Program-made: the position numbers and the translations under genes
The notes under the pieces: generated by a model
Databases searched by the model: none
What the model saw: only the letters and a program-made list of their open reading frames with translations
Told to the model about the DNA's origin: nothing
Shown here: positions 58,564 to 64,000 of the stretch, one piece after another
Numbering within the stretch: the first letter of the stretch is position 1
How the letters are laid out: the number at the start of each line of letters is the position of its first letter
DNA from: Streptantibioticus_C sp963761325
GTDB lineage: Bacteria; Actinomycetota; Actinomycetes; Streptomycetales; Streptomycetaceae
Direction of reading: 5' to 3'
Assembly (NCBI GenBank): GCA_963761325.1
Contig: CAVXGZ010000001.1
Location: 1,178,001-1,242,000 of the forward strand
Length of the DNA stretch: 64,000 nucleotides

Positions 58564-59678
58564 GGGGCGCTCCTGCGGGTGTACGGGTCCGGCCGTCCGG
58601 TGACGGTGGTGGATCTGGCGAGTCGGGGTATCCGGTCGGCGGCGACGCTGCCGGCGTACGGTTCGAGCACCGCGGCGGCCGACCACGCGGCGGCGGTGCG
58701 CAGCAGGTCGGGCCAGTCGCGGCCGGCGAGCAGTCCGGCGGCCAGCGCGGCGACCGCGGCGTCCCCCGCCCCCGTCGGGTTGACGGCGGTGAGCGGGGCG
58801 GGGACGGCGCGCACCACGCCGCCGTGCTCGTCGAGCCCGGTCAGTCCCGCCGGGCCGTCCGAGACCACGACGCGGCGTGCTCCGGCCGCCAGCAGCCACC
58901 GCCCGCCGGCCACCGGGTCCGCCAGGCCGGTCGCGGCCCGCAGTTCGGCGGTGTTCGGCTTGACGAGGTCGGGACCGGCGGCCAGCGCGTGGGTGAGCGC
59001 CGCCCCGTCGGCGTCCACCACCGCGGGCACGCCGTGCCGGTGAGCCCGCTCGACCAGGATCCGGTAGGCGTCCGGCGGCACCGCGGGCGGCAGCGAACCG
59101 GTCAGCACGACCAGCCCGGCTCCCGCCAGCGCGGCGTCCAGGTGGTCGAGCAGCGCGGGCCAGTCGGCGACCGCCGGTCCCGGTTCGGTGACCACCGTCG
59201 CCCGCCCCGTGCCGCTCTCCACCGTGGTCACGGTGCGCCGGGTGTCCGGCGCCCCGCCCCGCTCGGTGTCGTCCTGCTCCGGGGCCGCGTCCCGCCCCGT
59301 CCCGCCGTGCCCGGCCGTCGCCCCGCCCCGCTCCGTCCCGCCGCGCTCAGCCGCCCCGTTCCGCCCCGTGCTGCCGTGTCCGGCCGTCGCCCCGTCCCGC
59401 CCCGTGGCCGCGCCCCGCGTTCCCCCGGCGTACGTCGCGAAGTCCTCGGGGACGCCGGCGTGGGCCAGGGCGGCGCGCAGTCGGTCCCCGGTGGGGCCGG
59501 GCGCGTAGCCGGTGGCCAGGGTGGGGTGGCCGAGGGAGTGCAGGACGCGGCTGACGTTGACGCCCTTGCCGCCGGGGCGTTCGTGCACCGCCTCGGCCCG
59601 GTGCGTGCTGCCCGGCTCCAGGAGGCGCACCGTGTGGGTGATGTCCCAGGCCGGGTTGAGGGTGACGGTGACGATCAC
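58557..59678 (-). CDS. 1-phosphofructokinase-family (PfkB) hexose-phosphate kinase
   Basis: A 373-residue PfkB kinase; relatives are about 310 residues. HERPGGKGVNVSRVLHSLG near 32-50 and NPTGAGDAAVAALAAG near 320 (catalytic Asp) are intact. Residues 86-147 are an added low-complexity block with a tandem 23-residue duplication (94-116 and 117-139). It should phosphorylate a ketose phosphate at C1 to feed the aldolase. GTG start, ten bases after the ROK stop; stop overlaps the aldolase start. Confidence 0.9.
   Translation of the reverse strand: MIVTVTLNPAWDITHTVRLLEPGSTHRAEAVHERPGGKGVNVSRVLHSLGHPTLATGYAPGPTGDRLRAALAHAGVPEDFATYAGGTRGAATGRDGATAGHGSTGRNGAAERGGTERGGATAGHGGTGRDAAPEQDDTERGGAPDTRRTVTTVESGTGRATVVTEPGPAVADWPALLDHLDAALAGAGLVVLTGSLPPAVPPDAYRILVERAHRHGVPAVVDADGAALTHALAAGPDLVKPNTAELRAATGLADPVAGGRWLLAAGARRVVVSDGPAGLTGLDEHGGVVRAVPAPLTAVNPTGAGDAAVAALAAGLLAGRDWPDLLRTAAAWSAAAVLEPYAGSVAADRIPRLARSTTVTGRPDPYTRRSAPC
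59262..59399. repeat. 69-bp tandem duplication inside the PfkB gene
   Basis: Two in-frame 69-bp units encode 23-residue repeats, both containing ATAGHG and TGR followed by an acidic end with TE. Nucleotide content is rich in cgccccgt and relatives, like the intergenic tract at 57482-57722. Confidence 0.8.
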
Positions 59679-59688
59679 CGGCGCCGCC

Positions 59689-60630
59689 TCATGACGCGCC
59701 CGCCACGGCCGGAGCCGCCAGCCGCGCGGCGAGCATCCCGGCGCCGATCACCGCGGCCCGGTCGCCCAGCCGGGCCGCGCGCAGCGGTGGCGGGCTGCCC
59801 AGCGTCACCCGGCACGCCAACGCGGCCCGCAGCGGCGCCAGCAGCACCTCTCCGGCCAGCGACATGCCGCCGCCCACCACGATCGCGGCCGGGTCGAGCA
59901 GTACGCAGGCGGCGGCGAGCCCGGTGGCCAGCGCGTCGACCGCCGCCCGCCAGACCCGCACGGCGGCCGGGTCGCCGGCCCGCACCGCCGCGGCGACCTC
60001 GCGCGCGGTCGGGGAACCGCCGGCGAGCCGGTGCGCGCGGGCGGCCACCGCGGTCGCGGACGCCAGCGTCTCCACGCAACCGCGGCCGCCGCAGGGGCAG
60101 TCGGCGCCGGCCGGGTCCACCGCCAGGTGGCCGATCTCCGCCGCGCGGCCGAACGCACCGCTCGGCGCCGCCCCGTCCAGCACGAACGCGCCGCCCACCC
60201 CGGTGCCCAGCGCGACGAACAGCAGGCTGCGCACGTCCGCGCCGGCGCCGAGCCGGGCCTCGGCCAGCGCACCGGCGCGCAGGTCGTGGCCGAGGGCGAC
60301 CGGCACCGCGAGCCGGTCGCTCAGCAGGTCCCGCAGCGGCACGTCGCGCCAGCCGACCGCCACCGACTCGCGGGCCACGCCCGCCTCTTCGTCCACCAGG
60401 CCGAGGACCGCGGCGCCCACCGCCGACGGAGCGCCGCCGAACCGGCGCCGTCCCTCGGCGGTGATCCGCTCCGCGGCGTCGGCGACCGCGTCGAGCACGG
60501 CTCGCGGTCCGTCGGCACGGGGCGTGGGACGGCGCTGCTCGCCGAGCACCTCGAAGCCGGGGGAGAGCAGCGCCGTCTTGATCGTGGTGCCGCCGACGTC
60601 GATGCCGACCAGGTAGGGCCCGCCGGTCAT
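59689..60630 (-). CDS. ROK family sugar kinase
   Basis: A 313-residue ROK protein without a DNA-binding N-terminus, so a kinase rather than a repressor. GIDVGGTTIKTALL at the N-terminus binds phosphate, ALGHDLRAGALAEA contains the catalytic Asp near 114, GTGVGGAFVLDG follows, and the zinc motif is DCPCGGRGCVE near 180. It phosphorylates a hexose or N-acyl hexosamine at C6. ATG overlaps the SIS stop (ATGA). Confidence 0.9.
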   Translation of the reverse strand: MTGGPYLVGIDVGGTTIKTALLSPGFEVLGEQRRPTPRADGPRAVLDAVADAAERITAEGRRRFGGAPSAVGAAVLGLVDEEAGVARESVAVGWRDVPLRDLLSDRLAVPVALGHDLRAGALAEARLGAGADVRSLLFVALGTGVGGAFVLDGAAPSGAFGRAAEIGHLAVDPAGADCPCGGRGCVETLASATAVAARAHRLAGGSPTAREVAAAVRAGDPAAVRVWRAAVDALATGLAAACVLLDPAAIVVGGGMSLAGEVLLAPLRAALACRVTLGSPPPLRAARLGDRAAVIGAGMLAARLAAPAVAGAS

Positions 60631-61538
60631 GAGTCCGCGGCGGCGCCGGGCCGGTCCCCGGGGGCCAGCACGACGGAACGGGTCAGGTTGCGCGGCCGGT
60701 CGGGGTCGAGCCCCTTGCGGGCGGCCACCGCGCCGGCCAGCCGCTGCACCCGCACCAGGTCCACCTGCGGGTCCTGCGGATGGTCGACGAAGACCGCGCC
60801 GGTGCGCTCGACCTCGGGGCGCAGCCCCTCCACGTCCGGGCCGAAGTGCCATACCAGCCGGCCCGGCGCGGCGATGCTGATCGGGCCGTGCCGGTATTCC
60901 ATGCTCGGGTACGCCTCGGTCCACGCCTGCGCGGCCTCGCGCAGCTTCAGCCCCGCCTCGCGGGCGATGCCGTGCGCCCAGCCGCGCCCCAGGAAGGTGA
61001 TCTGGTCGGCCTCCACCCACTCCGGCGCCGGCTCCTCGGCCAGCACGGACTCGGCGGCGTCGGCCAGTTCCGCGACCGGGTCGCCCAGTCCGGCGCGCAG
61101 CGTGCTGAGCGCGGTGGTGGCGAACAGCGTCTGCACCACGGAGCGTTCGTCGGCGAAGCCGAGGTCCACCACCTGGTCGGCGGCGGTCACGATCGGGGTG
61201 TCCATGCCGGCGGTCAGCGCGGTGGTCGCGCACCGGCCGCGCTGGGCGGCCAGCAGATCGAGGACCTCGGTGGTGGTGCCGGACCGGGAGATGGCGACCA
61301 GCCGGTCGTAGCGGCGCCCGTGCGGGAACTCGGAGGCGGCGAAGGCGTCGGTGTGGCCCAGGCCCCGTGACTCGCGCAGCAGGGCGTACGCCTCGGCCAT
61401 GAACCAGGACGTGCCGCAGCCGACGACCGCGACGCGCTCACCGGCGGCGGGCAGCCCGGCGCCCGCGCCGGCGGCGACGGCCGCCGCCTTGCGCCAGGCG
61501 TCGGGTTGACGGGCGATTTCCTCGCCGTTGAAAGACAT
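60627..61538 (-). CDS. SIS-domain sugar isomerase/deaminase (AgaS/GlmS-like)
   Basis: A 303-residue protein with two SIS domains. VGCGTSWFMAEAYALLRES near 39 and SRSGTTTEVLDLLAAQ near 84 are phosphosugar-binding loops; TFLGRGWAHGIAREAGLKLREA near 180 and YRHGPISIA near 216 mark the second domain. This pattern is found in AgaS-type deaminase/isomerases and the GlmS isomerase half, pointing to an amino-sugar phosphate substrate. Start has aaggag upstream. Confidence 0.88.
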   Translation of the reverse strand: MSFNGEEIARQPDAWRKAAAVAAGAGAGLPAAGERVAVVGCGTSWFMAEAYALLRESRGLGHTDAFAASEFPHGRRYDRLVAISRSGTTTEVLDLLAAQRGRCATTALTAGMDTPIVTAADQVVDLGFADERSVVQTLFATTALSTLRAGLGDPVAELADAAESVLAEEPAPEWVEADQITFLGRGWAHGIAREAGLKLREAAQAWTEAYPSMEYRHGPISIAAPGRLVWHFGPDVEGLRPEVERTGAVFVDHPQDPQVDLVRVQRLAGAVAARKGLDPDRPRNLTRSVVLAPGDRPGAAADS

Positions 61539-61608
61539 GCGAACTCCTTGTACCGCTGGGTTCTCGGGCTGGTCCGGTGCGACGGGGCGGCCGGCACACG
61601 GGAGGTGG

Positions 61609-62829
61609 TCAGGGGCCGTCCGGGCCGGCGGCGCCGTCCGACGGGGCGCGCTGGTGCCCGGCGAAGTACCGCGTGATCCGCGGATCGGGCTCCGGCACCG
61701 GCACCGGGATGCCGCCGGCGCGCAGCGAGACGGTCGCGGCCACCCCGGCCGCCACCGCCTCCCGGGCCGCGACCGGCGAGGTGTCCGTGGGCCCGCCCTC
61801 GGCGGCGAAGCGCAGGAACTCGGCCACCAGGGCCCCGTCCGCGCCGCCGTGCGAGGTGTCGTCCGGGACCGCCACCGGCTCGACCAGGTCGGCGTCCGGC
61901 CGGTAGCCGGAGCGGCGGGCGTTCCACACCTTGAGGGTGGACGGCCCGCCGGAGACGCCGTCGCCGAAGTTCTCCAGGCGCCCCTCGTCGCCGATCACCG
62001 TGTAGTTGCGCCAGTAGTCGGGCGTGAAGTGGCACTGCTGGTAGCTGGCGAGGACGCCGTTGCCGAGCCTGGCGAGCATCATGCTGATGTCCTCGACGTC
62101 CACGACCGGGTTGAGGCCGGTCAGCTTCGCCGGCGGCCAGACGTCCGGGTCGAACCAGTCCGGCATCCGCTGCCCGGTCTCGGCGGCCTCCCGGCGCGGG
62201 TTGGCCCCGTAGACGGCCAGGTCGCCCATGGCCGTCACGGTGCGCGAGTAGCCGCCGGCCAGCCAGTGGATGACGTCCAGGTCGTGGGCGCCCTTCTGCA
62301 GCAGCAGCCCGGTGGTCTTCGCCCGCTCGGCGTGCCAGTCCTTGAAGTAGTAGTCGCCGCCGTGGCCGACGAAGTGCCGGCACCACACGGAGCGGACCTC
62401 GCCGATCAGCCCCTGGTCGATCATCTCGCGCATCCGGCGCAGCATCGGCAGGTGGCGCAGGTTGTGGCCCACGTACAGCCGGGTGCCGGTGCGCGCGGCG
62501 CTCGCCAGCAGTTCGTCGCAGTCCGCCACGTCGATGGTGAGCGGCTTCTCGACGAACACCGCGACGCCGGCGGTCAGGAAGAAGGCGGCCGGTTCGGTGT
62601 GCAGGTGGTCGGGGGTGAGCACGAAGACCGCGTCGAGTCCGTCGTCGAGCATGTCCTGGTAGGCCTCGTGCACCCGGACGCCGGGGCCGAACAGCTCGCG
62701 CGCGTAGGCCCGGCCGAGCGGCGCGGGGTCGGCGCACGAGACGATCCGGGCGGTGCCGGGGCGGTCGGCGGCGGTGGCGAGCGGGGCCCGCTGTCCGACG
62801 CCGACGACGCCGACGCGCAGTTCGTCCAC
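61609..62829 (-). CDS. Gfo/Idh/MocA family oxidoreductase
   Basis: A 406-residue NAD(P)-dependent enzyme. The Rossmann start RVGVVGVGQRAPLATAAD, FVEKPLTIDVADCDELL with the EKP lysine near 96, and LLQKGAHDLDVIHWL near 175 with the catalytic His-Asp pair. The family oxidises or epimerises sugars and glycosides. GTG 62829 is chosen; only five bases separate it from the upstream permease stop. It probably modifies the imported sugar before phosphorylation. Confidence 0.88.
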   Translation of the reverse strand: MDELRVGVVGVGQRAPLATAADRPGTARIVSCADPAPLGRAYARELFGPGVRVHEAYQDMLDDGLDAVFVLTPDHLHTEPAAFFLTAGVAVFVEKPLTIDVADCDELLASAARTGTRLYVGHNLRHLPMLRRMREMIDQGLIGEVRSVWCRHFVGHGGDYYFKDWHAERAKTTGLLLQKGAHDLDVIHWLAGGYSRTVTAMGDLAVYGANPRREAAETGQRMPDWFDPDVWPPAKLTGLNPVVDVEDISMMLARLGNGVLASYQQCHFTPDYWRNYTVIGDEGRLENFGDGVSGGPSTLKVWNARRSGYRPDADLVEPVAVPDDTSHGGADGALVAEFLRFAAEGGPTDTSPVAAREAVAAGVAATVSLRAGGIPVPVPEPDPRITRYFAGHQRAPSDGAAGPDGP

Positions 62830-62834
62830 GGGGA

Positions 62835-63710
62835 TCAGCCTTTCGTTCCGGTCAGGGCGATGCCCTCGATGACGTGCCGCTGCAGCACGACGAACACCGC
62901 GATCACCGGGAGGGTCGCGAGCAGCGAACCGGCCATCAGAACCGGGTAGTCGGTGAGGTACTGGCCCTGCAGCGACGCCAGTCCTGAGCTGAGGGTCATC
63001 TTCGACGGGTCGGTGTTGACGATCAGCGGCCACAACAGGTCGTTCCACGACCAGATCATGGTCAGGATGCCGAGCGCGATCAGGCCCGGCCGGGCCAGCG
63101 GCAGCATGATGCTCCAGTAGATCCGCAGCCGGCTCGCCCCGTCGAGCCGGGCCGCCTCCTCCAGTTCGGCCGGCAGGGCGAGGAAGAACTGCCGCAGCAG
63201 GAAGGTGCCGAAGGCGCTGAAGACGCCGGGCAGGAAGAGCGCCGGCAGGGTGTTGAGCAGGTGCAGGTCCTGCATGATCTGGTACTGCGGGATCACCAGC
63301 AGCTGGGTCGGCACCAGCAGCACGGACAGGAAGATGCCGAACAGCGCCTTCTTGCCGGGGAAGTCCATCCGGGCGAAGGCGTACGCCGCCATCGAGCAGA
63401 ACAGCAGCTGGCCGAGGGTGCGGGCCAGCGCGTTGACCACCGAGTTGACCAGCATGCCGGCCAGCGGGATGCCCCGGAAGACCGAGCCGTAGTTGTCCGG
63501 GTGCCAGCTGTGCGGCAGCAGGGTCGGCGGCATCTGGGTGGACTCGGTCAGCGACTTGAAGGACGTCAGGATCTCCCAGACGAACGGTCCGGCCAGCACC
63601 AGGACGGCCGCCACGAGGAAGGTGTGCGCGCCGAGCGGGCCGGCGATCCGGCGACGGGGCCGCACGGTGCCCGCCCCGTCGGTGCGCCGGGCGGCGCCGA
63701 GGCTACTCAT
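62835..63710 (-). CDS. Carbohydrate ABC transporter permease (MalG-like)
   Basis: A 291-residue permease with six helices and EAA loop EEAARLDGASRLRIYWSIMLP. Second permease of a CUT1 importer; it overlaps the upstream permease gene by eight bases and is followed after five bases by the oxidoreductase, so transport and catabolism are one operon. Confidence 0.93.
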   Translation of the reverse strand: MSSLGAARRTDGAGTVRPRRRIAGPLGAHTFLVAAVLVLAGPFVWEILTSFKSLTESTQMPPTLLPHSWHPDNYGSVFRGIPLAGMLVNSVVNALARTLGQLLFCSMAAYAFARMDFPGKKALFGIFLSVLLVPTQLLVIPQYQIMQDLHLLNTLPALFLPGVFSAFGTFLLRQFFLALPAELEEAARLDGASRLRIYWSIMLPLARPGLIALGILTMIWSWNDLLWPLIVNTDPSKMTLSSGLASLQGQYLTDYPVLMAGSLLATLPVIAVFVVLQRHVIEGIALTGTKG

Positions 63711-64000
63711 AGTGGACCCACTTCCGCTGCAGCCGGAACTGCACGCCGGTCACGGCGACGATGACCAGCAGCAGCAGGAACGCCATGGCGGCGGCGTATC
63801 CGCGGTTGTTGTTCACGAACGCCTGCTGGTAGAAGAGGTAGACCACGGTGCGGGTCTGCGGCAGCGCCGGGTTGGTGCTGTCGATCATCACGTAGACGAG
63901 GTCGAAGGTCTGCAGCGAGCCGATGACCGACAGCACGGTGACGAAGAACAGGCTGGGGCTCAGCAGCGGCAGCGTCAGCGAGCGGAACTGCCGTACGGGG
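63703..64000 (-). CDS. Carbohydrate ABC transporter permease (MalF-like), 3' part
   Basis: The frame is open to the right edge; about 98 C-terminal residues are present, with two helices (SLFFVTVLSVIGSLQTFDLV and AAAMAFLLLLVIVAVTGVQF) typical of the end of a MalF-type permease. Partner of the permease at 62835. The binding protein gene is expected beyond the edge. Confidence 0.88.
   Translation of the reverse strand, partial: PVRQFRSLTLPLLSPSLFFVTVLSVIGSLQTFDLVYVMIDSTNPALPQTRTVVYLFYQQAFVNNNRGYAAAMAFLLLLVIVAVTGVQFRLQRKWVHYE

Overview
The window is very GC-rich, densely coded actinobacterial chromosome and almost certainly Streptomycetaceae. This rests on codon-position GC bias, frequent GTG starts, GGAGG-type ribosome binding sites, and a gene order (icmA end, thioredoxin/TPR protein, DUF6230/DUF6114 genes, pyk-ackA-pta, glgB-maltokinase-treS-glgE-glgP, gcv/glyA/sdaA, cysteine desulfurase-mnmA) that from memory matches the Streptomyces core chromosome around SCO5415-SCO5488. 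No rRNA, tRNA, CRISPR array, phage or transposase gene was recognised.

Layout. 1-5660: 3' end of an acyl-CoA (isobutyryl-type) mutase large subunit, a TetR regulator, a thioredoxin-TPR protein, and a secreted/membrane/secreted three-gene operon of unknown function behind a long 5' leader, closed by a strong terminator. 5675-16227: an envelope-glycan block. Three forward genes include a GT2-TagF fusion that looks like a teichoic acid polymerase, flanked by two long GT2 enzymes. Four reverse genes make and use GDP-mannose / polyprenyl-phospho-mannose. 16438-21291: pyruvate kinase, acetate kinase and phosphotransacetylase. 21427-25343: a sugar ABC importer with a TetR gene upstream. 25478-36301: the GlgE alpha-glucan locus (glgB, maltokinase, treS with a one-base frameshift, glgE, and divergent glgP). 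36380-42417: a heterodimeric ABC exporter and glgX. 42554-45897: L,D-transpeptidase, crotonase, RsbW-like ATPase and tyrosine phosphatase. 45986-52475: a glycine catabolic operon (gcvT-gcvH-glyA-sdaA) under a tandem glycine riboswitch, with two SseB-domain genes running the other way. 52503-57468: DUF885 hydrolase, thioesterase, cysteine desulfurase and mnmA. 57706-64000: a sugar or amino-sugar catabolic operon (two ABC permeases, Gfo/Idh/MocA, SIS, ROK, PfkB, class II aldolase) that continues past the right edge.

How the genes work together. Carbon overflow (pyk, pta, ackA), storage glucan turnover (GlgE pathway, GlgP, GlgX) and glycine-to-serine-to-pyruvate conversion sit together as central metabolism. 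The 5.7-16.2 kb block supplies and uses sugar donors for wall or surface polymers. The right-hand operon can be read as import, phosphorylation, isomerisation/deamination, second phosphorylation and aldol cleavage of one unknown sugar.

Most notable signals: the treS frameshift; a matching TACTnnCTAGTA inverted repeat in front of both the TetR gene and the DUF6230 operon; a perfect 23-bp palindrome upstream of the thioredoxin gene; a 23-residue (69-bp) tandem duplication inside the PfkB kinase next to an intergenic tract that also repeats at 69 bp; and paired degenerate ATP-site motifs in the ABC exporter. All assignments come from reading motifs and order; no database search was run.
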